Origin: Pseudoroseomonas cervicalis
Lineage (GTDB): Bacteria; Pseudomonadota; Alphaproteobacteria; Acetobacterales; Acetobacteraceae
DNA: 64,000 nucleotides
Assembly: GCF_030818485.1 (NCBI RefSeq)
Contig: NZ_JAUTAJ010000003.1
Coordinates: 62,001-126,000, forward strand
Direction of reading: 5' to 3'
Shown here: positions 17,701 through 24,462 of the stretch, in pieces
Position numbering within the stretch: position 1 is the stretch's first letter
Layout of the letters: every line of letters begins with the position of its first letter
Notes under the pieces: generated by a model
Seen by the model: only the letters and a program-made list of their open reading frames with translations
Database searches by the model: none
What the model was told of the DNA's origin: nothing
Made by a program: the position numbers and the translations under genes

Positions 17701-18516
17701 CTGATGCTGAGCGCCGAGGCGGGCGCGGTGACGCTGCGCAATATTGAGGCGGTGCGCTTCGCCGATGGGCTGGTCGATCTCGCGGGCCCGGGGCTGTTCG
17801 ACGCGCTGCACTACATGCAGGCCAATCCGGATGTGCTGGCCTCCGGCCTGTCGGCGGCAGCGCATTACCAGCAATTCGGCTGGCGCGAGGGGCGCGACCC
17901 CAATGCGGTGTTCTCCACCAGCGGCTATCTCTCGGCGCATGGCGATGTGGCGGCGGCCGGCATCGACCCGCTGCAGCACTATCTGCAGTTCGGCGCGCGG
18001 GAAGGGCGCGACCCCTCGGCGCAGTTCGACGCGCAGGGCTATCTGGCGCGCAACGCCGATGTGGCCGAGGCCGGCATCGGCGCGCTGGAGCATTACCTGC
18101 ATTTCGGCCTGGCCGAGGGCCGCGGCGCCAGCCCCGCCATCGGCCAGCGCATCGAGGCCGGGTTCGACGCGGAATACTACCTGCTAGCCAATGCCGATAT
18201 CGGCGCGGCGGGGCTGGATGCGCGCAGCCACTGGCTGCAATTCGGCCAGGCGGAGGGGCGCAATCCCAACGCCCATTTCGACACCGATTTCTATCTGGCG
18301 GCCAATCAGGATGTCGCGGCGGCGGGGGTCGACCCGCTGGCGCATTACATGAGCTTCGGCTGGAAGGAGGGCCGCGATCCCTCCGCCGGCTTCGATGCCG
18401 AGGCCTATCTGCGCGCCCATGCCGATGTCGCCGCGGCCGGGGTGAACCCGCTGGAGCATTACCTGGTCTTCGGCCATCTGGAGGGCCGGGCGCTGAGCGA
18501 CCAGCCGCTGGGCTGA
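11731..18516 (+). CDS. Giant mosaic extracellular protein: LamG-like repeats, metallophosphatase, RTX remnant
   Basis: The 2261-residue protein has no N-terminal signal peptide. Domains in order: three LamG/jellyroll-like units (about residues 1-230, 234-450, 457-675), each with SY(S/T)LVYDL, KYIDG and TQFDF; an Ig-like segment (680-770); a calcineurin-like metallophosphatase (771-1077) with PDTQ (Asp782), GNHD (851-854), TTHHY and SGHVF; a fourth LamG-like unit (1107-1328); a PKD-like domain (about 1357-1449); a ConA-like domain (1451-1637); an Ig-like segment; a second ConA-like domain (1730-1939); two or three RTX-type nonapeptides (GGAGDDLLQ); and six repeats ending HYxxFGxxEGR. Such C-termini are typical of type I secreted alphaproteobacterial proteins. 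No type I exporter for it is adjacent. The enzymatic substrate is unknown. Confidence 0.85.
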   Translation: MATTVFTDLQSQSLPALPGGADQALRFPAATAEGGFHVRPGLSGSLTSYSLVYDLLIPAGAESRFTALLQTDLGNASDGDLFIRNDTGSGGIGIGGTYEGEMGFGAWHRLAFTFSDLGNGKTLLAKYIDGELAGRQEVETARYAIDGQQGFLILADEDGETNAGALGGFLFQPGVLSAEQVAALGGPRSGGILPEGEAATGATQFDFAGGDLGAGYGPGSLAPRDPAQAGEVGELGQLGLPPLPDAPEGVLRHPAADSQQGYLVKPGIAGPITSYSLVYDLQIDPASMANYAALFQTDLSNGSDAELFLRWTGEGVYGTGISGQYEGAASGAGWHRIGFTLADQGDGNSLLMKYIDGVLVGQQSVSTARFTIDGDRGFLLLTDEDGEVAAGFLAGFAFTDVALSAAQMQALGGTQPGGIFAAGSAPGHATQFDFEGGDFAASFGDGTMNRRTVDGSVIGEAGQLGATPLPGSRNEAVIGFPATEPGDGYAILPGGEAPLSSYTLVYDLLIPQGQAGEYGALLQTGRENGGDAELFLRLAADGTIGLGIAGQYDGAMRFDSWHRVAITVQDAGDGTARLGKYIDGVKVGEQSVDAARFTIDAAKGFMVFADDDGETWSGWLNSLHVTDRAMAEGEIAALGGAQAGGVLPTAPAEGHATQFDFTGGALSPSYGEGQMVEVGLSAGPVLLRGLADQRVTPAQQSLELDLDGVFQGEGLNYSVTTSDGRTVTGATVQDGRLVLSLGAIGYDDVTLTATDAAGNSVSDNFRLRMAGENAYTIAVMPDTQDYVFAGNGQKILNGMTQWLADNAATMNLRFVMSVGDVVASNQPAQWDIAKQAFATLNGITPYSVLPGNHDQGSNGSANQYTSLLDQYFTADYMREHSTLGGTYDQEAGSTNNAWYGFEGADGTQWIVLALEFGARDDVLRWAGEVLDAHPQARAILTTHHYTNMGTRADNYSGPLFAEGTGKDYGIGSSAENANDGEDMWQGFVSKHSNISFVFSGHVFGDGAETIVSYNEAGQPVYQMFVNYQNGVATEVTGNGNPAEGGNGGNGAIRLVTIDPDNNAVYTETYLSAKGEYLTGARGDAEPSRDGSGGGAGGPQIPIQPIQFGSTTELGLPALPDGEGHAISAPKFDPNNGLRVKPGFAPADGGGNFDAYTLVYDLHLPEQGGLASLFQSDLNNITDGDLWLNFRDGHALIGTDGQDEGRLPLEGWHRLAITLERIGEGGSTFTMNKYVDGVLQGSQTVGAAYNIGEQGFLIFADDSGETPLFSLSSFAFLDTALSGEQVAALGGVTAAGPFAAPPAGARGVQFDFEGGDLAPSFGDGSLSQSIGSGGQQQLTGRYREHEETLLGADLGTPGVQFRARAGDDQVVEAAGAEGALVMLDGSRSVDALRQVVRYEWLDADGTVIATGARAELSLEAGLHRLTLRATDARGTASTDAVKIAVTDGDTLFFDNFDDGDALGWRSPGGNWQVKGSVHSRDVAIEGIAAPEGMLRAYDGASGIMSWQGQGSAEWSGYTVSATLQAEDQRAFGLVAYYQDDANHYRLSFDVARHERLLVKVQNGTETVLARETATSPFDRDMAVELALRDGQLLATLDGEALFGGPVRDATAPLSGGTVGFYSEGQRQVLFDDLMVHKGTLLADAGKAVRVIDSDGDGVAEIDLSALASLGLDEASTIRWSLDGQTLAEGAEARVTLGTGTHLLRLDLDGAGGHDSDMVQVTVTAAEDLLLREDFSAGSPAGWRFVDEGEIGLEAQWSVVDGALQQSSNRYSRQLGGSGDTAPSSEWNLNWSPLGDGIFALRKGSYAVYEGEGASAWADYAVELRFTAPSGGGAGVLLHYKDAKNYYKLEFDNQTGLAQLFSLKDGIEQTLWQGPVRYDADGDNHLRTEIAGGRLQAWLDGTALFTRPIEIHDTEQGSVALYNWGNAGIRYDDVQVTRLEAAPGVRQVLGGAGDDLLQAGSGNVLVDGKAGHDTVVLGGAIADYQMLRQGDELMLSAEAGAVTLRNIEAVRFADGLVDLAGPGLFDALHYMQANPDVLASGLSAAAHYQQFGWREGRDPNAVFSTSGYLSAHGDVAAAGIDPLQHYLQFGAREGRDPSAQFDAQGYLARNADVAEAGIGALEHYLHFGLAEGRGASPAIGQRIEAGFDAEYYLLANADIGAAGLDARSHWLQFGQAEGRNPNAHFDTDFYLAANQDVAAAGVDPLAHYMSFGWKEGRDPSAGFDAEAYLRAHADVAAAGVNPLEHYLVFGHLEGRALSDQPLG
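17800..18500 (+). repeat. Six protein-level HYxxFGxxEGR repeats
   Basis: The last 235 residues of the giant protein contain six units of 39 to 50 residues. Each contains a segment like YLxANxDVAAAG followed by HYxxFGxxEGRxP. Examples of the signature are HYQQFGWREGRDP, HYLQFGAREGRDP and HWLQFGQAEGRNP. Units vary at the DNA level, so they are an old domain array rather than a recent tandem duplication. Comparable arrays occur at the ends of RTX-type exported proteins. Confidence 0.75.
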
Positions 18517-18521
18517 GCGGG

Positions 18522-18540
18522 GGGCGGGCGCAGCCCGCCC
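18522..18540 (+). terminator. GC-rich hairpin after the giant gene
   Basis: GGGCGGGC (18522-18529) pairs perfectly with GCCCGCCC (18533-18540) over a three-base loop, six bases after the stop codon. It lacks a U tract. It is the probable 3' end of the 6.8-kb gene's transcript. Confidence 0.45.
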
Positions 18541-18557
18541 GCCCTCCGGTTGCGGGC

Positions 18558-18585
18558 GCCGTGCCGGGAGCGATCCCGGCATGGC
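18558..18585 (+). other. Second hairpin with GCGA tetraloop
   Basis: TGCCGGGA and TCCCGGCA form an 8-bp stem closed by GCGA, a GNRA-type tetraloop. One G-T wobble and three more pairs extend the stem outward. It lies between the first hairpin and an AT-rich stretch. It may add to termination or stabilise the 3' end of the upstream mRNA. Apart from the two hairpins and the AT-rich island, the 350-base gap 18517-18866 shows nothing else recognisable. Confidence 0.35.
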
Positions 18586-18624
18586 GCTCCGGGCCGGGCG
18601 GCAAGGCCGCATGGCGGCGTTCGC

Positions 18625-18660
18625 AATTCTCCAATAAGAATAGTTATGTAAAATTCTTTG
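18625..18660 (+). promoter_or_regulatory. AT-rich island, promoter candidate for the TPR-glycosyltransferase gene
   Basis: A 36-base stretch with about 70 percent A+T (including ATTCTCCAATAAGAAT and TAGTTATGTAAAAT) interrupts sequence of far higher GC. It begins about 240 bases before the next start codon. The TATGTAAAAT element could serve as a -10 region. No convincing -35 element is apparent. The call rests on composition and position. Confidence 0.35.
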
Positions 18661-18866
18661 GGTGCTGGGCGGCGCCGGCCTTTTTGCGGCGCGCCGACCG
18701 CCCGCGCGTCAGGCGCCTTGCCAGCCGCGCTTGCCTCCTTCCGCCGGGTATGAATTAACGGGACGACATATCCAGGGCCTGGCCCTGCAAGCCGGATCTT
18801 TCGTCCCATGCCGCCTGCCTCGCCTTCGCTGCCTGTCGCGCCGAACAGTGCCGGGGCGTCCTGCGC

Positions 18867-21170
18867 ATGACGGGCGTCGCGCTGCTGGAACAGGCCGAGG
18901 CGGCGCTGCGGCGCGGCGACGGCGCGGAGGCCGAGGCTCTGCTCCGCCGCGCCGCCGAAGGTCCGCGCCCCGGCCGCGCGCGGCTGCGCCTGGCCCGGCT
19001 GCTGCTCGACCAGGAGCGGCTGGCGGAGGCGGAGGCGCCTCTCCAGGCCCTGCTGTCCGCCCAGCCCGCCCCCGGCGAGGCGCTGGGCCTGCTGGCCGAG
19101 CTGCGCCAGCGCCAGGGCGCCCTGGCGGAGGCCGAGGCGGCGCTGCGCCAATGGCAGGGCGGGCAGCCGGAAGCGCTGAGCCCGGCACTGGCCCTGGCCC
19201 GGCTGCTGCGCCACCAGGGACGCGACGCGGCGGCGCTGGCCGGCCTGCAGGCGGCGCGGCTGCACCACCCCGACAACCCCAAGCTGCTGCTGCCCCTGGC
19301 CGAGCTGCTGCAGCGCTGCGGCCGGCCGGCCGAGGCCGCGCCGCTGCTGGCGCGGCTCGGCACCGTGCCGCATGGCCCCGCCAGCGGGCTGCGCCTGGCG
19401 AAGTTGCTGCTGGCCGCGGAACAGCCCGCAGCGGCCGAGACCCTGCTGCGCAGCCTGGCGGAGCAGGCGCCGCGGCCCGCCGTGCTGGAGATGCTGGGCC
19501 GCCTGCTGGAGCGCCGGGGCCAGAGGGCGGAGGCCGAGGCGGTGCAGCGCCGGCTGCTGGCCGCGGCCGATGATCCGGTGCCGCCGGCGCTGCGTCTGGC
19601 CCGGCGGCTCACCGCCGATGGCCGGGTTGCGGAGGCCGCAGCCCTGCTGCAGGCGCGGCTGGCGGACGCGCCCGAGCAGCCGCAGCTGCTCCTGGCCCTC
19701 GCCCGGCTGCGTCTGCGGCAGCATGAGGACGAGGCGGCGCTGGCCCTCTTCGAGCGTGCCGTGGCGCAGGCCGGGGCCCCGGCCGAGGCCTGGATCGGCC
19801 TGGCGCGCGCCTCGGCGCGCCTGTTGCCGATGGTCGAGGTGCTGGAGCGGCTTCGCCGGGCCCGTCGCGTCGCCGCCCCCCATCCCGGGCTGGACCGGGA
19901 GCTGGCGAGCAAGCTGCTGCGTTTCGGCGCCTGGGACGAGGCGGAACGCCTCCTGGCCACGGCCAGGGCCCGCTTCCCGGAGGATGCGGAGCTGCTCCGC
20001 CTCCGCCAGCGCCTGGTCCTGCTGAAAGGCGGCCATGCCGAGGCCGAGGCGCTGATCCAGGACCTGCCCGCCGCCACGCCGGCGCAGCGCCAGCTCCGGC
20101 TGCGCCTCCTGGCCGGGCTGCGCAAGGCGCAATGGCGGCTGGAGGAAGCGCTGGCGCTGCAGGAGCAGGCCAGCGCCGCGGAGGGCGCGCAGGCCCAGGA
20201 TTTCCGCAGCCTGGCCGAGCTGCGGCTGATGACACTCGACACGCCGGGGGCGCGAAGGGCCCTGGCGCGCGCGCTGCAGCTCGACCGCCACAGGCGGCAG
20301 AGCAATGTGTCACAGAGCCTGGCTGGCGAGATCCTGAACGATTTCGCGACGGATTCCGAGGCGCTGGAGGCCGCGCGGGCGGCGCGCGGGCTGCAGGATT
20401 GGCGGCAGGTCCTGGACAGCTTCCCCCACCATACCGGCTGCGCCATGGCCTTCCTGATCGCCCTGCGCCGCGAAGGGCTGCTGGCGCCGCGGCCGGCGGG
20501 CTCCGGCCAGGCCATCCCGCGCCGCATCCACCAGTTCTGGGACGCGCCGCCGCCCCCGGCGGATGTCGCGGCGCTGGTCGGCAGCTGGCAGGCCTGCAAC
20601 CCGGGATGGGAGCACCGGCTCTACTCGGCCGAGGCGGCGCGCGGCATCCTGGCCGCGCAGCCCGATGCCCGGCTGCTGCGCGCCTTCCGGCGGCTGCCCT
20701 CGGTGACCGGCCAGGCGGATCTGTTCCGCCTGGCATTGCTCTTCAGCGAAGGGGGCGTCTATGCCGATGCCGATGACCGCTGCGTGGCGCCGCTGGACGG
20801 GCTGGTGGCCGGGCGCGAGCTGGTGCTGCGGCAGGAGCATTACGGCTCCGCCGGCAACAACATCATCGCCGTGCGGCCGCGCCACCCGGTGATCGGCGCG
20901 GCGCTGGAGCAAGCGGTGCAGGCCGTGCTGCGCGGCGACCGCGAATCGATCTGGCTGTCCAGCGGACCCGGGCTGCTGACTCGCTGCCTGGCGGCGCATC
21001 TCGCGGCGGATGCGGCGCATCTGGAACAGCTGGGCCAGGGCGTGCTGCTGCTCGACCTGCATGAGATGCAGCGCCACTGCGTCTCCGGCTGCAATGCCTC
21101 CTACAAGCAGTCGCCGGACTACTGGCAGGCGCGCGAATTCCAGCGTCAGGACGGGCCGGCGGCGCGCTGA
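18867..21170 (+). CDS. TPR-rich protein with C-terminal GT32-type glycosyltransferase domain
   Basis: The 767-residue product has about 450 residues of Ala/Leu-rich helical repeats that read as tetratricopeptide-like units (for example RLRLARLLLDQERLAEAEAP and similar segments every 33-36 residues). A C-terminal catalytic domain begins near residue 549 with IPRRIHQFWD. It carries the DXD motif in YADADD (Asp634-Asp636-Asp637) and GNNIIAVRPRHPV, as in the sugar-binding DXD (Gly_transf_sug, GT32/OCH1-like) family. There is no signal peptide or membrane segment. The likely job is transfer of a sugar to a polysaccharide or protein acceptor, with the TPR part binding partner or acceptor. It is flanked by unrelated genes, so the pathway is unknown. 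Confidence 0.8.
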   Translation: MTGVALLEQAEAALRRGDGAEAEALLRRAAEGPRPGRARLRLARLLLDQERLAEAEAPLQALLSAQPAPGEALGLLAELRQRQGALAEAEAALRQWQGGQPEALSPALALARLLRHQGRDAAALAGLQAARLHHPDNPKLLLPLAELLQRCGRPAEAAPLLARLGTVPHGPASGLRLAKLLLAAEQPAAAETLLRSLAEQAPRPAVLEMLGRLLERRGQRAEAEAVQRRLLAAADDPVPPALRLARRLTADGRVAEAAALLQARLADAPEQPQLLLALARLRLRQHEDEAALALFERAVAQAGAPAEAWIGLARASARLLPMVEVLERLRRARRVAAPHPGLDRELASKLLRFGAWDEAERLLATARARFPEDAELLRLRQRLVLLKGGHAEAEALIQDLPAATPAQRQLRLRLLAGLRKAQWRLEEALALQEQASAAEGAQAQDFRSLAELRLMTLDTPGARRALARALQLDRHRRQSNVSQSLAGEILNDFATDSEALEAARAARGLQDWRQVLDSFPHHTGCAMAFLIALRREGLLAPRPAGSGQAIPRRIHQFWDAPPPPADVAALVGSWQACNPGWEHRLYSAEAARGILAAQPDARLLRAFRRLPSVTGQADLFRLALLFSEGGVYADADDRCVAPLDGLVAGRELVLRQEHYGSAGNNIIAVRPRHPVIGAALEQAVQAVLRGDRESIWLSSGPGLLTRCLAAHLAADAAHLEQLGQGVLLLDLHEMQRHCVSGCNASYKQSPDYWQAREFQRQDGPAAR

Positions 21171-21277
21171 GCCATGGCCGCGCCTGCGCCGCGCTTCACG
21201 CAGCCTTGTCCGCCCCCTGTCGCATTGCCGCCCGATTTGGCCGTTGCTCTGGCGCGATCGTTCAGGAGAGGAAACCG

Positions 21278-21901
21278 ATGCGCCCGATCATGCACGCCCT
21301 GCTCGCCGGCTGCGCCCTGCTGCCGCTGACCGCTGCCTCCGCCCTGGCCCAGAACGCCGCCCCGCTGCCGCAGCCGGGCGCCGGCGCGCCGCCGCCGCGG
21401 CTGGTGATCGGCGCGCCCGGGCGCTGCGAGATGACGGTGGAGGGCGATCCGCGCCCCTGCACCAGCGGGCTGGTCTATGTGCAGAACGCGCAAGGGGTGA
21501 TCCTGCTCTCGGTGCAGTCGGGGCCCGAGGTGACCATCGGCTTCCAGGTGGCGAGCGACCGCCAGCCGCGGCCGGAGGAATACCACATGACGCTGTCGCG
21601 CATGCACACCTCGATCAATGGCCAGACCGCCGCCAAGGATGTCGAGGGCAGCTGCGAGCTGAGCCTGTCGACCGATGGGCAGATCTGGCACCGCGCCGTC
21701 TGCCGCGCGACGGATCGCAGCCGGCGCACCACGGTGGTGACCTTCACCGGCAATGGCCAGCCGGTGCGCGCGGCGCGGCCGGGGCAGGAGGACGCGCCCC
21801 AGGGCGGTGCGGCGCCCGATGGCGCCGCCCCGGGTGGCGCGCCGCAGGATCAGGCGCCGCGGCCCGCCGCGCCGCAGGCACCGGCCGGCCGGCCGGGCTG
21901 A
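21278..21901 (+). CDS. Secreted hypothetical protein with Pro/Ala-rich tail
   Basis: The 207-residue product starts at ATG 21278 behind AGGAGAGG. It has a clear Sec signal peptide, MRPIMHALLAGCALLPLTAA ending at ALAQ. The mature part has a compact domain with four cysteines (GRCEM, RPCTSG, GSCEL, AVCRA), suggesting two disulfide bonds in the periplasm. The last 45 residues are low-complexity Pro/Ala/Gly/Gln. I do not recognise the family. It is closed on both sides by intergenic space, with no operon partner evident. Confidence 0.65.
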   Translation: MRPIMHALLAGCALLPLTAASALAQNAAPLPQPGAGAPPPRLVIGAPGRCEMTVEGDPRPCTSGLVYVQNAQGVILLSVQSGPEVTIGFQVASDRQPRPEEYHMTLSRMHTSINGQTAAKDVEGSCELSLSTDGQIWHRAVCRATDRSRRTTVVTFTGNGQPVRAARPGQEDAPQGGAAPDGAAPGGAPQDQAPRPAAPQAPAGRPG

Positions 21902-21903
21902 GC

Positions 21904-21958
21904 GCCGGAACACGTTCCGGCCAGCGCCATTGCGTTTCGGCAACGGCAGAACACGTTC
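21904..21958. promoter_or_regulatory. Paired GAACACGTTC sites upstream of the hydrolase
   Basis: The first site is an 8-bp perfect inverted repeat, GCCGGAAC and GTTCCGGC, around a two-base AC spacer (21904-21921). The second, GAACACGTTC at 21949-21958, repeats the same ten-base core exactly 41 bases (about four helical turns) downstream on the same DNA face. They lie between the secreted-protein stop and the start of the hydrolase at 22067. A dimeric repressor or activator with two sites is likely; no cognate regulator is next to it. Confidence 0.5.
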
Positions 21959-22066
21959 GCCCTGGACAAGCGCGCGGGGGGAAGCGGCCGTAGGGTGCGG
22001 CCACCGGGTGGCGGCCCGCGATCGGCGCGGCGCCGCATCCGCCCCGCCCGCACAGGAGATCCGTGC

Positions 22067-22888
22067 ATGCCTCGCTTCACCGCCAAGGACGGCACCAGCC
22101 TCTACTACAAGGATTGGGGCAGCGGCCGCCCCGTGGTCTTCAGCCATGGCTGGCCGCTGTCGAGCGATGCCTGGGAGGCGCAGATGCACTTCCTGGCCGG
22201 CCAGGGCTTCCGCTGCATCGCGCATGACCGGCGCGGCCATGGACGTTCCGAGCAGCCCTATGCCGGCAACGAGATGGATACCTATGCCGACGATCTCTAC
22301 ACGCTGCTCGAGCTGCTCGACCTGAAGGATGCCGTGCTGGTCGGCCATTCCACCGGCGGCGGCGAGGTGGCGCACACCATCGGCCGGCACGGCACCAGCC
22401 GCATCGCCAAGGCCGTGCTGGTCGGCGCGGTGACGCCGAGCATGGTGAAGAGCGCCAGCAACCCCGATGGCGTGCCGATGGAGGTGTTCGACGGCATCCG
22501 CGCCGGCCTGCTGAAGGACCGTTCGCAGCTGTTCCACGACTTCACCGACCCGTTCTTCGGTGGCAACCGCCCCGGCCACCAGGTCAGCCAGGGCATGCGC
22601 GACAGCTTCTGGGTGCAGGGCATGGCCGCCGGCCTGACCAATCTGTATGACTGCGTGAAGGCCTTCTCGGAGACCGATTTCACCGAGGATCTGCGCCGCA
22701 TGGACATCCCCGTGCTGGTGATCCATGGCGATGACGACCAGATCGTGCCGATCGACATCACCGCCCGCCGCGTGCTGACCCTGGCGCCGAAGGCGGAGCT
22801 GAAGGTCTATCCGGGCGGCTCGCACGCCCTGGCCGACACGATGCGCGACAGGCTGAACGCCGACCTGCTGGCGTTCCTGCGCGGCTGA
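22067..22888 (+). CDS. Alpha/beta hydrolase of the non-heme chloroperoxidase/arylesterase group
   Basis: The 273-residue product starts at ATG 22067 after AGGAG and has all the family marks: [25 protein letters not shown] (oxyanion loop), [10 protein letters not shown], the nucleophile elbow GHSTGGGE with Ser95, the acid in [10 protein letters not shown] and the catalytic His in GGSHAL. The length and the SHGWPL motif match bacterial cofactor-free haloperoxidases and related arylesterases, which hydrolyse esters and make peracids as a side activity. It is cytoplasmic. It stands alone, with paired palindromic sites upstream and a terminator-like palindrome downstream. The natural substrate is unknown. 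Confidence 0.9.
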   Translation: MPRFTAKDGTSLYYKDWGSGRPVVFSHGWPLSSDAWEAQMHFLAGQGFRCIAHDRRGHGRSEQPYAGNEMDTYADDLYTLLELLDLKDAVLVGHSTGGGEVAHTIGRHGTSRIAKAVLVGAVTPSMVKSASNPDGVPMEVFDGIRAGLLKDRSQLFHDFTDPFFGGNRPGHQVSQGMRDSFWVQGMAAGLTNLYDCVKAFSETDFTEDLRRMDIPVLVIHGDDDQIVPIDITARRVLTLAPKAELKVYPGGSHALADTMRDRLNADLLAFLRG

Positions 22889-22898
22889 ACCCTGGCGG

Positions 22899-22920
22899 AG
22901 GGGGCGCGGCCGCGCCCCCT
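22899..22920. terminator. Bidirectional GC palindrome between convergent genes
   Basis: The sequence from AGGGGGCGCGG to its exact complement CCGCGCCCCCT forms a 22-base perfect palindrome with no loop bases. It sits 10 bases after the hydrolase stop and 42 bases before the end of the convergent oxidase gene. Such a site can end transcripts from either side. Confidence 0.45.
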
Positions 22921-22962
22921 TCCCTCGCCTGCCTGCCCCCGCCCCTGCCCCTGGCCCCCGCC

Positions 22963-24219
22963 TCAGGCCAGCAGGTTGCGGTCCAGCCCCGCCAGATCGG
23001 CCTGCCCGGCGAGCGCCAGGGTCAGGTCCAGCTCCGCCGCCAGGGCCTGCAGCACGGCGCGCACCCCCGCCTCGCCGCCCAGCGCCAGGCCATAGACATA
23101 GGGCCGGCCCAGCAGCACCGCGCGGGCGCCGAGCGCCAGCGCCTTGGCGATGTCGGCCCCGGTGCGGATGCCGCCATCGAACAGCACCGGCACCCTGCCC
23201 CCCACCGCCTGCACCACCGGCCCCAGCGCGTCCAGCGAGGCGATGGCGCCATCCACCTGCCGCCCGCCATGGTTGGAGACGATGACGCCATCCATCCCGG
23301 CGGCGAGCGCCCGCTGCGCATCCTCCGGGTGCAGGATGCCCTTCAGCAGGATCGGCAGCCGCGTCATCCGCCGCAGCCGCGGCAGGTCGGCCCAGGTCAG
23401 GTCGGGGCGCGAATACAGCGCGATGAAGCGGCGCACCGCCTGCACCGCCGCGGCCGGATCGGCCAGCGCCGCCCGCGTGCCGAGCGGCCAGTGGCGCAGC
23501 AGCTCCAGCAGCGCCGGCAGGGCGCGCAGCCCGACCGGCGGCCGCTCCGCGCCATCCTCGGCCGGCAATGGCAGGGTCGGGAACACCGGGTCGGACAGGT
23601 AATTGGCCAGGCCGCGGCCGCGCAGGAAGGGCAGATAGGCGCCATCCAGATCCATCGGCCGCCAGCCGAGCTGGGTGGTGTCCAGCGTCACCACCACCGC
23701 CTCATAGCCCGCCGCCTCGGCGCGGCGCAGGAAGCTCCCGGCCAGCGCGTCGCTGGCCGACCAGTAGAGCTGGAACCAGCGCGGCCCGGCGCCGCCGGCC
23801 TCGGCGATGGCCTCGATCGGGTGCGAGGCCTGGCTGGAGGCGATGAAGGGCAGCCCCTCGGCCGCGGCGGCGCGGGCGGCGGCGAGATCCGCCTGGCGAT
23901 GCGCCAGCTCCAGCACGCCGATCGGCGCCAGCAGCAGCGGCAGCGGCAGGGTGCGGCCGAACAGCGTCACCGAGAGGTCGCGCCGCGACACGTCGCGCAG
24001 CATGCGCGGCACCAGGGCGTGGCGGTCGAAGGCGGCGCGGTTGGCCGCCATGGTCCGCCCCGCCCCGGCGCCGCCCGCCACATAGGCCCAGGCGCGGCGG
24101 CTCATGCGCCGCTCCGCCGCGCGCTCCAGCGCCTCGGCCGCGACCGGCAGGGCGGGGCGCCGCCCGGCGAAGCCGCCGGTGAAGATGCGCGCCTGAAGGC
24201 GGCGGCCGAAGCCTGTCAT
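22963..24219 (-). CDS. FMN-dependent alpha-hydroxy-acid oxidase (lactate 2-monooxygenase-like)
   Basis: The 418-residue protein is a TIM-barrel FMN enzyme of the (S)-2-hydroxy-acid oxidase family. Diagnostic segments are [15 protein letters not shown] and [11 protein letters not shown] near the N-terminus, the lysine in [14 protein letters not shown], the active-site [10 protein letters not shown] with catalytic His and Arg, and the phosphate-binding [13 protein letters not shown] and [12 protein letters not shown]. An extended N-terminus and long loops are closer to lactate 2-monooxygenase than to the short glycolate oxidases. The start at 24219 was chosen because it gives the expected N-terminus ([20 protein letters not shown]); the frame stays open far upstream only because of base composition. 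It oxidises an L-2-hydroxy acid; which one is unknown. Confidence 0.88.
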   Translation of the reverse strand: MTGFGRRLQARIFTGGFAGRRPALPVAAEALERAAERRMSRRAWAYVAGGAGAGRTMAANRAAFDRHALVPRMLRDVSRRDLSVTLFGRTLPLPLLLAPIGVLELAHRQADLAAARAAAAEGLPFIASSQASHPIEAIAEAGGAGPRWFQLYWSASDALAGSFLRRAEAAGYEAVVVTLDTTQLGWRPMDLDGAYLPFLRGRGLANYLSDPVFPTLPLPAEDGAERPPVGLRALPALLELLRHWPLGTRAALADPAAAVQAVRRFIALYSRPDLTWADLPRLRRMTRLPILLKGILHPEDAQRALAAGMDGVIVSNHGGRQVDGAIASLDALGPVVQAVGGRVPVLFDGGIRTGADIAKALALGARAVLLGRPYVYGLALGGEAGVRAVLQALAAELDLTLALAGQADLAGLDRNLLA

Positions 24220-24462
24220 GGTCCCTGCTCCCCGCTCCCTGCACGCGGCCGAGCATGGGTGAGGCCGGCGCCGGCGGCAACCGCGCGCCGCCTGCGGCGT
24301 CATCCCTCCGGAAGGTCGGCGGCATCCGGCGCGGCCCCGGGCGCGGCCCCGGGCGGGCTGACCCGTCCGGCGCGATCCCCTATGCTGGCCGCAAGGGCCG
24401 CCGCGGCCGAGGGCGCGGGCGGCCCATGCCGCCGGGCTCACCGGCGCAGCGGAGGACAGGCG

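Noticed and set aside
11677-18102. A 2141-codon open frame on the minus strand opposite the giant gene
   Set aside because: It mirrors the plus-strand gene in very GC-rich DNA, where stop codons are rare in the antisense frame. Its translation is low-complexity Ala/Arg/Gly/His/Gln with no domain pattern, whereas the plus-strand protein has clear domains.
21904-21958. LexA/SOS box
   Set aside because: The alphaproteobacterial box is GAAC-N7-GAAC or GTTC-N7-GTTC. The sites here are GAAC-AC-GTTC palindromes with different spacing.
24220-24462. A small gene between the FMN oxidase and the GGDEF gene
   Set aside because: Open frames here are short extensions of neighbouring frames without start signals or recognisable sequence. 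It is treated as a divergent promoter gap.
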